The notes under the pieces: model-generated
What the model saw: only the letters and a program-made list of their open reading frames with translations
Database searches by the model: none
Told to the model about the DNA's origin: nothing
From: CAWGLW01 sp963823525
GTDB taxonomy: Bacteria > Pseudomonadota > Gammaproteobacteria > Steroidobacterales > Steroidobacteraceae
DNA: 64,000 nt
Assembly (NCBI GenBank): GCA_963823525.1
Contig: CAWGLW010000005.1
Location: 62,001-126,000 of the forward strand
Direction of reading: 5' to 3'
Translations under genes and position numbers: made by a program
In this document: positions 1-8,527 of the stretch, one piece after another
Layout of the letters: the number at the start of each line of letters is the position of its first letter
Position numbering within the stretch: the stretch's first letter is position 1

Positions 1-219
1 TGGAACGGCGAACCACTGGCGGTGACGGCCCCGGCGCACGTAGAGCTGGAAATTGTCGAAACAGACCCGGGTGTGCGCGGGGACACAGCGACCGGTGGCC
101 AGAAGCCGGCGAAACTGGAAACCGGTGCGGTGGTTCGCGTGCCACTGTTCCTTAACCAGGGCGAGGTCATACGGGTCGATACCCGCACCGGCGAGTACCT
201 GTCCCGGGCCAAGGGCTAA
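1..219 (+). CDS. efp: Elongation factor P, C-terminal part (cut by window edge)
   Basis: This is the 3' end of the EF-P gene; the reading frame is open from base 1, so the N-terminal KOW-like domain and the modified lysine lie outside the window. What remains is the last OB-type domain with the family signature TGGQKPAKLETG and the ending VPLFLNQGEVIRVDTRTGEYLSRA. EF-P binds the ribosome between the P and E sites and relieves stalling at proline runs. The gene for its lysylating enzyme, epmA, lies close by on the other strand, so the protein is probably beta-lysylated. The stop overlaps the stop of the convergent msrC gene by a few bases. Confidence 0.95.
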   Translation, partial: WNGEPLAVTAPAHVELEIVETDPGVRGDTATGGQKPAKLETGAVVRVPLFLNQGEVIRVDTRTGEYLSRAKG

Positions 220-701
220 AGCGCGCGGCTGATGCCGCCGGTCGCCGCAAGCAGGATCGCAACCACTCGCTCCAGTCCCTCGGCATCGCTCCGGTCGAAA
301 CGGCCGTGAGCCGGACTGTCGATATCGAGTACCCCGATCAATTGATCGTCCCTGACCATGGGCACGACGATTTCCGAGTTCGACGCGGCGTCGCAGGCGA
401 TGTGGCCCGGGAAGGCGTGGACGTCAGCGACAATCAGTGTCTCGCGGCGTTCGGCGGCCGTGCCGCAGACGCCTTTGCCGATTGGAATTCTCACGCAGGC
501 AGGTTTGCCCTGGAACGGGCCGACCAGCAGGTCGCCGCTGGACGGTTCCGCCAGGTAAAAGCCGGCCCAGTTGATTGCGGGCAGGCTGGTGAAAATCAGC
601 GACGCCGTGTTGGCGGCACAGGCGATAAAGTCTGATTCGCCGGCCAGCAGCGCCTGCAGGCTGGCGCCGAGTTCCGCGTACGCGGCGGGCTTTGTCGGCA
701 A
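216..701 (-). CDS. msrC: Free methionine-(R)-sulfoxide reductase (GAF-domain fRMsr)
   Basis: A single GAF-domain protein of 161 residues, the usual size of fRMsr, which reduces free methionine-R-sulfoxide in the cytoplasm using thioredoxin. The three cysteines of the family are present at about C69 (KPACVRIPIGKGVCG), C79 and C103 (HIACDAASNSE), and the segment NWAGFYL is typical. The start chosen is a TTG; there is no ATG in frame upstream, and a CTG further up is possible, so the first few residues are uncertain. It is convergent with efp, overlapping by about 4 bases, and follows epmA on the same strand with a gap of about 50 bases. Confidence 0.88.
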   Translation of the reverse strand: MPTKPAAYAELGASLQALLAGESDFIACAANTASLIFTSLPAINWAGFYLAEPSSGDLLVGPFQGKPACVRIPIGKGVCGTAAERRETLIVADVHAFPGHIACDAASNSEIVVPMVRDDQLIGVLDIDSPAHGRFDRSDAEGLERVVAILLAATGGISRAL

Positions 702-749
702 AAGATATTTCCAGATCAGTGTGCATGCGGGCGGGTCCGTCTCAGTGAT

Positions 750-1715
750 TCAGGCGCGTTCGGTCGGGAAGGCAATGACATCATCGATATGTGCGACGCC
801 GGAGGCAACCATCACCAGGCGATCGAAGCCGAGTGCAACCCCGGCGCAGTCGGGCAGACCCGCCGCAAGCGCCGCGAGAAATCGTTCATCGACTGAGAGG
901 TCAGGCTGAGCGCGCAGCCGGCGTGCGCGCCGGTCGGATTCGAAGCGGCGGGACTGCTCGGCCGCGTCCGACAGTTCGTGGAAGCCGTTGGCCAGTTCCG
1001 TCTCGCCCCAGAACGCCTCAAAACGAGAGGCAACGGGTCCGCGGATGCGCGCCAGGGCGGCCTGAGTGGCCGGGAAGTCATAGAGGAACGTCAGGCGATC
1101 CGTGGGGAAGCGTGGCGTAACAACGGCCGTGAGCGCGATGTCGAGTAGGGCGTCGCGATCGCTGACCAGCGACTGCGGTACCGGCGCTTTGCGGAGCGCA
1201 ATCGCCCCCTGCAGTTCTTCCAGGGAGCCGTCGATCGGGTCGACACCGAGGGACTCCCGGAATGCATCCCGATAGGCCACCCGGCGGCTCGGAGCCGACG
1301 ACGTGTGTGGCCTGAGCGCTGCCAGCAGCAGGCGATCGACGTCGTCGATCAATGCCTGGTGATCGATGCCAAGCCGGTACCACTCAACCATCGTGAACTC
1401 GGGGCTGTGCCGGCGGCCACGCTCGCCCCCGCGGAATACCGGCGCGACCTGGAAAATATCGGGCCAGCCAGCACAAAGCAGGCGCTTCATCGCGTATTCA
1501 GGGGATGTGTGCAGGTAACCGATCCGCTCGTCACGCTCGCCGACGACATTCATTGACTGGAGGTGGACGTCGGTCACCGGGGCCTGGACGAGCACCGGCG
1601 TCGTGACCTCCAGCGCGCCAGTATCGGCAAAATACCGCCTGACGGTGCTCAGCATGGCCGCTCGCAGACGCGCCAATTCCAGGGTTGAGCCCGGCCGCCA
1701 GTCTTCCGCCGGCAT
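750..1715 (-). CDS. epmA: EF-P--(R)-beta-lysine ligase EpmA
   Basis: A short class II lysyl-tRNA synthetase paralogue (321 residues; E. coli EpmA is about 325) that lacks the anticodon-binding domain and transfers (R)-beta-lysine to EF-P. Motif 2 is visible as FRGGERGRRHSPEFTMVEWY and motif 3 as GVALGFDRLVM; ELANGFHEL is also characteristic. The reading frame extends 28 codons further up, but the ATG at 1715 begins right where the family begins and sits 4 bases after the psd stop, so that start is preferred. It lies at the end of a SCO-psd-epmA run. The partner lysine 2,3-aminomutase EpmB is not in the window. Confidence 0.93.
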   Translation of the reverse strand: MPAEDWRPGSTLELARLRAAMLSTVRRYFADTGALEVTTPVLVQAPVTDVHLQSMNVVGERDERIGYLHTSPEYAMKRLLCAGWPDIFQVAPVFRGGERGRRHSPEFTMVEWYRLGIDHQALIDDVDRLLLAALRPHTSSAPSRRVAYRDAFRESLGVDPIDGSLEELQGAIALRKAPVPQSLVSDRDALLDIALTAVVTPRFPTDRLTFLYDFPATQAALARIRGPVASRFEAFWGETELANGFHELSDAAEQSRRFESDRRARRLRAQPDLSVDERFLAALAAGLPDCAGVALGFDRLVMVASGVAHIDDVIAFPTERA

Positions 1716-1719
1716 GGTT

Positions 1720-2601
1720 TCAGAGCAATCGTGCAAGTCGCTCACCCATGCGTACGGGGCTGCCGGATTCTGAGCCCGGCAGGAATCGTACGGCCTCATT
1801 ACCGATCAGCACGATGACGGTGGAGCCCATGTTGAATCGCCCGAGCTCCTCGCCGCGTTCGAATACCGTGCCAACACCGGCCTCAATCTCGCGAATCTGC
1901 CCGCCGCGCGCAGGCGGCGGGTTGATTTCGCCTGCGTAGACGGTTTCGATGCTGCCGACGAACAACGCGCCGACGAGCACCATGGCCAATGGGCCGACGG
2001 CTGTTTCGAACTCGCAGATCACGCGTTCGTTAAGCGCAAAGAGATTCGGTATCGACCGGGCGGTGGCTGGACTGACGCTGAAGAACTTGCCCGGCACGTA
2101 ACGGGTGCGGGTGAGACGCCCGCCGATCGGCATGTGGATTCGATGATAGTTGTATGGCGCAAGGTACAGGCAGGCAAAGTGCCCGCCCCGGTAAACCGTC
2201 GGGGCGTCGAGGTCGGCCAGCAACGCCGCAGCGGAGTAGCGAATGCCCTTCGCCTGCACCAGCGAGCCCTCATCGATCGCTCCGGACTGGCTGATCGTTC
2301 CATCGACCGGGTACACGATATCCTTCTCGCCGGACGCGACAGGCCTCGCGCCAGGCGCCAGCGTGCGCGTGAAGAAGTCGTTGAAAGATGCGTAGGCGTA
2401 CGGATCGGGTTGCTGAGCCTCACGCATGTCGATCATCGGGTAGCCGCGCAGGACCGCGCCGATCATGCCGTTGCGAATCGCCGGTCGCGTGCTGCGGGCC
2501 AGCCGATGCATTGCATTCGACAGCACCCGCTTGGGCAGCACTTCCTGCATCAATGCGAAGGCTCGATCACCGACGCTGGGTTTCGGCCGGGCGGGGCTCA
2601 T
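1720..2601 (-). CDS. psd: Phosphatidylserine decarboxylase proenzyme
   Basis: The enzyme decarboxylates phosphatidylserine to phosphatidylethanolamine at the inner membrane. At 293 residues it is the standard bacterial length. The self-cleavage site that makes the pyruvoyl group is visible as MGST, between G259 and S260, and the other members of the processing triad fit D100 (YPVDGTIS) and a histidine in HRIHMPIGG. N-terminal FNDFFTR and C-terminal INPPPARGG are family hallmarks. It is tightly spaced with its neighbours: 2 bases after the SCO1-like gene and 4 bases before epmA, suggesting one transcript. Confidence 0.96.
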   Translation of the reverse strand: MSPARPKPSVGDRAFALMQEVLPKRVLSNAMHRLARSTRPAIRNGMIGAVLRGYPMIDMREAQQPDPYAYASFNDFFTRTLAPGARPVASGEKDIVYPVDGTISQSGAIDEGSLVQAKGIRYSAAALLADLDAPTVYRGGHFACLYLAPYNYHRIHMPIGGRLTRTRYVPGKFFSVSPATARSIPNLFALNERVICEFETAVGPLAMVLVGALFVGSIETVYAGEINPPPARGGQIREIEAGVGTVFERGEELGRFNMGSTVIVLIGNEAVRFLPGSESGSPVRMGERLARLL

Positions 2602-2603
2602 GA

Positions 2604-3233
2604 TCAGCGCCCGAAATGCGTAACCAGTGAGCGATAGTCACTGGCGAGTACAGCGGCGTCGTGGGGGGCAGACGAATAGGCGACGACGCCACCCGATGGC
2701 GCGACGATGAAGATTCCAGAGCCATGATCCATCGTGTAGCCACCTTCGGGGAGGTCAACGCGGGCAAAGGGGACGCCGAAAGTCTCGGCCGCTCGCGTGA
2801 TGGCGGCCTCAGTCCCGGTCGCGCCGAGAAATGATGGATCAAAAAAGCGCAGGTAATTGCCCAGCTGAACAGGATTGTCGCGCTCGGGATCGACACTGAT
2901 CATGAGCACCCGTGGCCGTTCCGCTGCCGGCAGATCCTGAAGCCGATTCGTCACCTGAACCAGGGTAGCCAGCGTCGTCGGACAGATATCCGGGCAACTC
3001 GTGAAGCCGAAAAACACCAGCGTCCAGCCCTGCCGGAAAAAATCTGTGTTCATCGGGGCGCCGTCCTGGTCCATCAGGTCCAGCCGCGGGATCGCCCGCG
3101 CCGCCGGAAAAGCCGTCGCCTGCAGTGTCAATGGCGGGCCCTCCGCCGGGCCGACAAAAGCGCGCGCGAGCAGCAATCCGGCCGCGAAGGCTACAATTGC
3201 AGCTGCGCCAATGGTTGAAGCACGTGCGGCCAT
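2604..3233 (-). CDS. SCO1/SenC/PrrC family copper protein
   Basis: A membrane-anchored thioredoxin-fold protein of 209 residues. An N-terminal hydrophobic segment (about residues 7-27) probably anchors it in the inner membrane with the domain in the periplasm. The copper-binding pair CPDIC is at C80 and C84, and the conserved histidine is H170 in MDHGSG. Family members deliver copper to the CuA site of cytochrome c oxidase or act as thiol reductases; no oxidase genes are next to it here, so the client is inferred. It is first in the minus-strand run SCO-psd-epmA and is divergent from prmB. Confidence 0.9.
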   Translation of the reverse strand: MAARASTIGAAAIVAFAAGLLLARAFVGPAEGPPLTLQATAFPAARAIPRLDLMDQDGAPMNTDFFRQGWTLVFFGFTSCPDICPTTLATLVQVTNRLQDLPAAERPRVLMISVDPERDNPVQLGNYLRFFDPSFLGATGTEAAITRAAETFGVPFARVDLPEGGYTMDHGSGIFIVAPSGGVVAYSSAPHDAAVLASDYRSLVTHFGR

Positions 3234-3300
3234 GAGCGGTTCCGGGGATTCCTTCGGGGCTGGCAGGGTGTTTGATTATCCCACAACGGTGAACAGTGAC

Positions 3301-4227
3301 ATGGCCGAGATCAGACAGCTGCAGGGGCGGCCGGCGCGCAGACCGAGCGTCGAGGAACTCATTCGATTCGGTGCCGCCGAGTTTGAGCGAGCCGGTCTCG
3401 TATTTGGCCATGGCACGGACAATGCGATTGACGAGGCGGCGGCGTTGCTGTTCCACGTGCTAGGGCTCGATCATGACCGGGCGGCGGAAGTCTATGAGCA
3501 GGTTCCCGACCCGGCCGGGGTCGAGCAGGTGCTCGACATTTTTAACCAGCGCATACGCCGGCGCATTCCGGCGGCTTACCTGATGGGAAAGATGTGGTTC
3601 GCAGGCCTGGAATTTGATGTCGATGATCGGGTCCTCGTGCCGCGTTCGCCATTCGCCGAACTCATCCTGTCAAAATTCGAGCCCTGGACCGATCCGCGCG
3701 CGCTGCGTCGAATCCTTGAAATAGGGACCGGTTCCGGGTGCATCGCGATCGCCTGTGCGAGGCTTCTGGATGATGTTCAGGTCGATGCGGTCGATATCTC
3801 GGCCGGGGCCATCAACGTGGCACGGCAGAACGTGCGGAAACATCAGGCGGAGGATCGGGTGACGCTGTTCCAGGGCGACGTCTATGAGCCGCTGGGCCAG
3901 CGCCGTTACGATCTCATCCTGGCGAATCCGCCTTACGTCAGCGAGACGGAGATGGCAGAACTGCCACCCGAATATCTCTGTGAGCCCGACCTGGCCCTGC
4001 GTGCCGGCGTGGACGGGCTCGATGTGGTGCGCCGCATCCTGCTTGGAGCCAGTGAGCACCTCAACCCGGACGGGGTCCTGTTCGTTGAAGTGGGCAACAG
4101 CGATGAGCGCCTGGAGCAGGCGTTTCCGACACTGCCGTTTCTCTGGCTGGAATTCGAAAGCGGCGGCGGAGGCGTTTTCATGTTGACTCGGCGTGAGCTT
4201 CAGAGGCACCTTTCCGGGTCGCGGTAA
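3301..4227 (+). CDS. prmB: Ribosomal protein L3 N5-glutamine methyltransferase
   Basis: A class I SAM-dependent methyltransferase of 308 residues that methylates a glutamine of ribosomal protein uL3. The SAM-binding motif ILEIGTGSGCIAIA is at about residues 138-151 and the glutamine-specific NPPY motif at 209-212, followed by SETEMAELPPEYLCEPDLAL, which separates PrmB from its paralogue PrmC. The frame is open 100 codons further upstream, but that part overlaps the divergent SCO gene; the ATG at 3301 (MAEIRQ) matches the family start. aroC follows after 12 bases, the same neighbour order as in many gammaproteobacteria. Confidence 0.94.
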   Translation: MAEIRQLQGRPARRPSVEELIRFGAAEFERAGLVFGHGTDNAIDEAAALLFHVLGLDHDRAAEVYEQVPDPAGVEQVLDIFNQRIRRRIPAAYLMGKMWFAGLEFDVDDRVLVPRSPFAELILSKFEPWTDPRALRRILEIGTGSGCIAIACARLLDDVQVDAVDISAGAINVARQNVRKHQAEDRVTLFQGDVYEPLGQRRYDLILANPPYVSETEMAELPPEYLCEPDLALRAGVDGLDVVRRILLGASEHLNPDGVLFVEVGNSDERLEQAFPTLPFLWLEFESGGGGVFMLTRRELQRHLSGSR

Positions 4228-4239
4228 GCGGACTGAATC

Positions 4240-5337
4240 ATGTCGGGTAATACTTTCGGTCGATTGTTTTCGGTTACGTCTTTTGGCGAAAGCCACGGAC
4301 CGGCGCTGGGTTGTATCGTGGATGGCTGCCCGCCCGGGCTTGAAATCAGCGCGGAAGATATCCAGGCGGACGTGGAACGGCGACGCTCGGGCACCTCGCG
4401 ATTCACGAGCCAGCGACGCGAGCCTGACACTGTAAGGATCCTTTCGGGCGTCTTTGACGGCCGCACAACCGGCGCGCCCATCGGTTTGCTGGTCGAAAAC
4501 CAGGACCAGCGCTCTTACGACTACGCGAAAATCAAGGATCGATTCCGCCCTGGGCACGCGGACTACACGTACCAGCAGAAGTATGGCTTCCGGGATTACC
4601 GTGGCGGTGGGCGATCATCCGCGCGAGAGACGGTGATGCGTGTAGCCGCCGCGGCGATTGCCAGGAAGTACCTCGCTGAAAGGCTGGGCGTCAATATCTA
4701 TGGATTCCTGGCCCAGATGGGAGAGATACGGCTTCGAGCGCTGGATCTTGCCGCGGTGGACCAGAACCCGTTTTTCTGTGCCGATCCCGAGCGTGTGCCA
4801 GAACTTGAGAACCTGATCAATGACTTACGACGCGACGGGGACTCGATCGGCGCCCGGGTGACGGTGGTAGCAACCGGCGTCCCACCCGGTCTGGGCGAGC
4901 CGGTATTCGATCGCCTGGATGCCGACCTCGCGCACGCAATGATGGGTATCAACGCAGTAAAAGGCGTCGAAGTCGGCGCCGGCTTTGCTGCCGTGGCACA
5001 GCGAGGCTCGGAACACCGTGATGAAATGACCCCGGAGGGGTTTCTTTCGAATCACGCGGGCGGCACGCTGGGCGGGATCTCTTCAGGGCAGGATATTGTC
5101 GTCAGCCTGGCGCTGAAGCCAACCTCGAGTATCGTCATTCCGGGCCGGACAATCGATCTTCAGGGGCGACCGGTTGAGGTCAGCACCACGGGCCGCCATG
5201 ACCCTTGCGTCGGTATCCGGGCGGTTCCGATCGCCGAAGCCATGCTGGCACTGGTGCTGATGGATCACTATCTGCGGCATCGGGGCCAGAATGCCGATGT
5301 GAACTCGTCCACTCCAATCGTACCGGGTCGGCAGTGA
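4240..5337 (+). CDS. aroC: Chorismate synthase
   Basis: This enzyme converts 5-enolpyruvylshikimate-3-phosphate to chorismate, the last step of the shikimate pathway, using reduced FMN. The 365-residue length is normal. The N-terminus GNTFGRLFSVTSFGESHGPA, RPGHADYTY, the segment GGGRSSARETVMRVAAAAIA and the C-terminal GRHDPCVGIRAVPIAEAM are all canonical signatures. It is probably co-transcribed with prmB (12-base gap). About 200 bases follow before the fimV homologue. Confidence 0.98.
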   Translation: MSGNTFGRLFSVTSFGESHGPALGCIVDGCPPGLEISAEDIQADVERRRSGTSRFTSQRREPDTVRILSGVFDGRTTGAPIGLLVENQDQRSYDYAKIKDRFRPGHADYTYQQKYGFRDYRGGGRSSARETVMRVAAAAIARKYLAERLGVNIYGFLAQMGEIRLRALDLAAVDQNPFFCADPERVPELENLINDLRRDGDSIGARVTVVATGVPPGLGEPVFDRLDADLAHAMMGINAVKGVEVGAGFAAVAQRGSEHRDEMTPEGFLSNHAGGTLGGISSGQDIVVSLALKPTSSIVIPGRTIDLQGRPVEVSTTGRHDPCVGIRAVPIAEAMLALVLMDHYLRHRGQNADVNSSTPIVPGRQ

Positions 5338-5541
5338 TTTAAGCATCAGAGCCCGGAATTGTGCAGCGTGTCCAGCCAGAGCAGGCCACAACGCGATACA
5401 AAGAGACATAAATAGGCCCAGAGGATGGGCGCAGTTGTAGCTGTCAGCTATAGTTATGTTCAATTTGTCGAATCAACGTCAATACGCTGAGGGGGTCATG
5501 CGACCGCCAGAGGCACAGTTCTGCACTTGCAGGGAGTCCAG

Positions 5542-8517
5542 ATGAAGAGAGCCGTTCGTAGCGTCCTCGTAATGAGCGCCCTGATGTCACCGGCAGCGTC
5601 ATTCGCACTGGGCCTCGGTGAGATCAGGCTGAATTCGGCACTGAATGAGCCGTTCGACGCGGAAATCGAGCTCGTTGCGGCGACTCCCGAGGACCTCGCG
5701 GCCCTTCGGGCATCGCTGGCCTCGAACGATACCTTCAGCCGATACGGGCTCGATCGCCCCGCCTATCTGTCGGAGTTCAGTTTTCGAGTGGCCAGTTCGG
5801 GCGGGCGCGACGTGCTCAAGGTCACCTCCCCGGACGCGGTAACGGAGCCTTTCGTCACCCTTCTGGTGGAGGCCAACTGGCCGCGTGGGCGGTTGTTGCG
5901 CGAGTACACCGTGCTGCTCGATCCGCCACTTTATGCGCCGGCCATGCCGGCCGCCGAGCGCCCCGTTGCGGCACCCAGCGAGCGTGCGCCGGCGCCGGTT
6001 GTTTCGGGGACGCCCGAGCCGTTTGCCGTCGCGGCGCCGCCTCCGACTCCACGTTCGACTCGGGCGCCTGCGAGTGGCCGCAGCGCCCCTGCACGCGCGC
6101 CGAGTGTGCAGCCCGGATCGAGCTATACGGTACAGCGCAACGACACTCTGTGGAAAATTGCCAGCCGGGCAAACCCGGGCCGTACCGACGATGTGAATCG
6201 CGGGATGATCGCCATCTATCAGGCGAATCCACAGGCATTTGACGGCAACATCAACCTGCTGCTTGCCGGCGCGGTGCTGAACATTCCCGAGGCAAGCGAG
6301 ATGTCCGCGATTCCGGCCTCGGCGGCCGCGAGCGAAGTCGCGAGACAGTACCGTTTGTGGCGCGATGGCGTGTCCGACGCGCCGGGGGTGGCAGACGAAG
6401 GCGGGCAGCTGAGGCTGGTGACGCCGGAGCAGGACGCCGTGGCACCGGCGCTGGAAACCGGCCCGGCTGTTACGGGCCAGTCAACGACAGACGAACTGCA
6501 GTCGCGTGTTCAGCAGCTCGAGTCTGAGCTGGCCGAGGCACGCCGCCTGCTCGAGCTGCGTAATGAGCGGCTGAGCGACCTTCAGGATGGCACGCCGGGT
6601 GCGACCGCAGGCGGGGAGCTGGAAGAACAGGCGCCTGCAGATGAAGTGCTGCAGCCGTCGGAGCCTGCCGCGGAGGCGGCGCCCGAGGCTGTTGAAGAGG
6701 CGCCGGTCGAGACCTCGCCGCCGGCGCCGGTTGTTGAAGAACCTGCGCCTGCGCCGGTTGCCGAGGAAGCAGCGCCGGCTGAGGAAAAGCCGGGCCTGTT
6801 GTCGCGTCTCGCCGAGCACTGGTGGAAGCTGCTTGGATTGCTTGCGGCGCTGGCAGGGCTGGTGTTTTTCCTGCGCAGTCGACGCGACAGGGGAGAAGCC
6901 GAGAGCAGCCTTGAAGACGCACTTGCGCGCCCGGCCGTCGACGACATGCGCTCACGCAGTACGGCTTTGCCGCTGGATGACTCGAACATTGTCGTCGAAG
7001 AAGTTGTGGGTTCCGGAGTCGACGCTACGGCGGCCCGCAAGGCCCCGGAACCCGCTCGCAAACCCGTTTCTATCCAGGACACGATCGCCGGCGGCGCGCC
7101 GGTCGGTGTCGATGCGGGAGACCCGCTTGCCGAGGCTGATTTCCATATGGCCTATGGTCTTTATGACCAGGCCGCCGATCTCGTGCAGGCCGCACTGAAG
7201 CGGGAACCGGGACGCCGCGATCTCAAGCTGAAGTTGCTGGAGATTTTCTTCGTCTGGGGCAACCAGGATCGTTTCCTGCAGATCGCCCGGGAAATGCATG
7301 AAGCCGGCGGCGGAGCGCCCTCCGGCGAATGGGACAAAATCGTCATCATGGGCAAGCAGATTGCCCCGGAGGACCCGCTGTTTGCCGGGGTCTCCGCGCG
7401 ACAGGCCCCGGAAGACAGCCTGGACATGGAATTGCACGAGGCGGGCAGCGAGCTCGACATGGATTTCTCGGCGACTTCCGGGGATTCGTCGGAAGCCGAT
7501 CAAACCGGCGGAATAGACCGTCTCGCCGACGCGAGCGGGCTCGACTTCGTGTTTGACGAGCCCTTGCCGCTCGGCGATGAGTCGGCCGACGACGGCGTGA
7601 CGGTCGAGTCGCCTGGTCTGGGCACAGAGTCTGCGAGCGGCGATGTGACCGAGGAGGTCCCGATCGAAAGCCTGGCGCTCGGTGGTGGAATGGAGGTCGA
7701 CTCCGGCGATACGCTGGAAGGTTTTGAAAGCCTCGAGGACAGCCTCTCGGGCCTTGACGATACCGCGCGAAATCGCGCACTCGATGACCTGGACGAGAAT
7801 GACGCAACGGTTCAGCGAACGAGAGTCGGCGAGGGCAACGAAGAAACCATCGAGCGAACGATTGTCACCGATGGCAGCGAGGAGACCGTTGAGCGAGTCA
7901 TCGTTGGCGATGGTGGTGAGGAAACCGTTGAGCGCGCGACCTTCAGCGAAACGGTTGAGGTGACCATCGAGCGTACGGTCGTTGCCGAGATGCCCGAAGA
8001 AACGGTCGAAAGTCCGCTGGTGAGTGACTCTGGCGGGGCAGAGGATACGGTCGAGCGACCGGTGATGACCGGTACGGAGGCGACCGCCGAACATCCGGTC
8101 ATGGCCGAAGACTTTGACTCCCCGGACGCTGACATGCTGAGCGTGACGAGCATTCTGCGTTCCGATGCCGTGGTCAATGCAATGAAGGACGCGGAAGAAG
8201 CGGAGGAGGCAGAAGCCCAGGCCGCGCTTGCACAGACCGGTGAGATGCCGATCTTCGAGCTCGATGTGTCAGAGGAAGATGTGGACGAGTCGGAAGGGAA
8301 CGGGCAGGAGTCGGACGAGGGCCTGCAGGCCGTCGACTTTTCATTGAGCGATGAAGTGGCAACGATGAGCGAAGTCGGAACCAAGCTCGATCTGGCACGC
8401 GCCTATGTTGACATGGGCGATCCTGACGGCGCGCGCAGCATCCTCGAGGAAGTGCTGCAGGAAGGCAATGCGGGCCAGAAAGAGGAGGCCGAGCGCCTGA
8501 TCGGCAGTCTGCCCTGA
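5542..8517 (+). CDS. fimV: FimV/HubP-type polar organiser with LysM domain
   Basis: A 991-residue inner-membrane protein of the FimV/HubP family, which organises cell poles, type IV pili and type II secretion. Order of parts: signal peptide (to about residue 22, MSPAASFALG), the conserved FimV N-terminal domain starting LGLGEIRLNSALNEPF, a proline/alanine linker, a LysM domain (about 194-250), a coiled-coil stretch (QSRVQQLESELAEARRLLELR), one membrane segment (about 427-446), and a long acidic cytoplasmic part with a TPR-like region and the C-terminal FimV motif (LDLARAYVDMGDPDGARSILEEVL). The ATG at 5542 has an AGGGAG site 5 bases ahead; a TTG at 5527 is less likely. The acidic part holds a run of degenerate 13-residue repeats (see findings). 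It heads the truA-accD-folC block. Confidence 0.93.
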   Translation: MKRAVRSVLVMSALMSPAASFALGLGEIRLNSALNEPFDAEIELVAATPEDLAALRASLASNDTFSRYGLDRPAYLSEFSFRVASSGGRDVLKVTSPDAVTEPFVTLLVEANWPRGRLLREYTVLLDPPLYAPAMPAAERPVAAPSERAPAPVVSGTPEPFAVAAPPPTPRSTRAPASGRSAPARAPSVQPGSSYTVQRNDTLWKIASRANPGRTDDVNRGMIAIYQANPQAFDGNINLLLAGAVLNIPEASEMSAIPASAAASEVARQYRLWRDGVSDAPGVADEGGQLRLVTPEQDAVAPALETGPAVTGQSTTDELQSRVQQLESELAEARRLLELRNERLSDLQDGTPGATAGGELEEQAPADEVLQPSEPAAEAAPEAVEEAPVETSPPAPVVEEPAPAPVAEEAAPAEEKPGLLSRLAEHWWKLLGLLAALAGLVFFLRSRRDRGEAESSLEDALARPAVDDMRSRSTALPLDDSNIVVEEVVGSGVDATAARKAPEPARKPVSIQDTIAGGAPVGVDAGDPLAEADFHMAYGLYDQAADLVQAALKREPGRRDLKLKLLEIFFVWGNQDRFLQIAREMHEAGGGAPSGEWDKIVIMGKQIAPEDPLFAGVSARQAPEDSLDMELHEAGSELDMDFSATSGDSSEADQTGGIDRLADASGLDFVFDEPLPLGDESADDGVTVESPGLGTESASGDVTEEVPIESLALGGGMEVDSGDTLEGFESLEDSLSGLDDTARNRALDDLDENDATVQRTRVGEGNEETIERTIVTDGSEETVERVIVGDGGEETVERATFSETVEVTIERTVVAEMPEETVESPLVSDSGGAEDTVERPVMTGTEATAEHPVMAEDFDSPDADMLSVTSILRSDAVVNAMKDAEEAEEAEAQAALAQTGEMPIFELDVSEEDVDESEGNGQESDEGLQAVDFSLSDEVATMSEVGTKLDLARAYVDMGDPDGARSILEEVLQEGNAGQKEEAERLIGSLP
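7798..8106 (+). repeat. Degenerate 39-base tandem repeats inside fimV
   Basis: About eight imperfect copies of a 13-residue unit of the form EETVERxxVxDGS are read in frame inside the cytoplasmic acidic region of the FimV homologue (for example EETIERTIVTDGS then EETVERVIVGDGG). Later copies diverge and vary slightly in length (EDTVERPVMTGT). The repeat is protein-coding, in frame and shows codon variation, so it is an expanded protein repeat rather than a noncoding array. Confidence 0.8.
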
Positions 8518-8527
8518 CCGGCGTACC

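Noticed and set aside
3001..3300. An N-terminal extension of prmB
   Set aside because: It overlaps the divergent SCO1-like gene and has no counterpart in PrmB proteins.
6952..8094. A 380-codon minus-strand frame opposite fimV
   Set aside because: It lies wholly within the FimV gene and mirrors its acidic repeats; not a credible protein.
7798..8106. The regular 39-base repeats considered as a CRISPR-like array
   Set aside because: They are in frame inside a coding gene with varied, non-identical units and no spacers.
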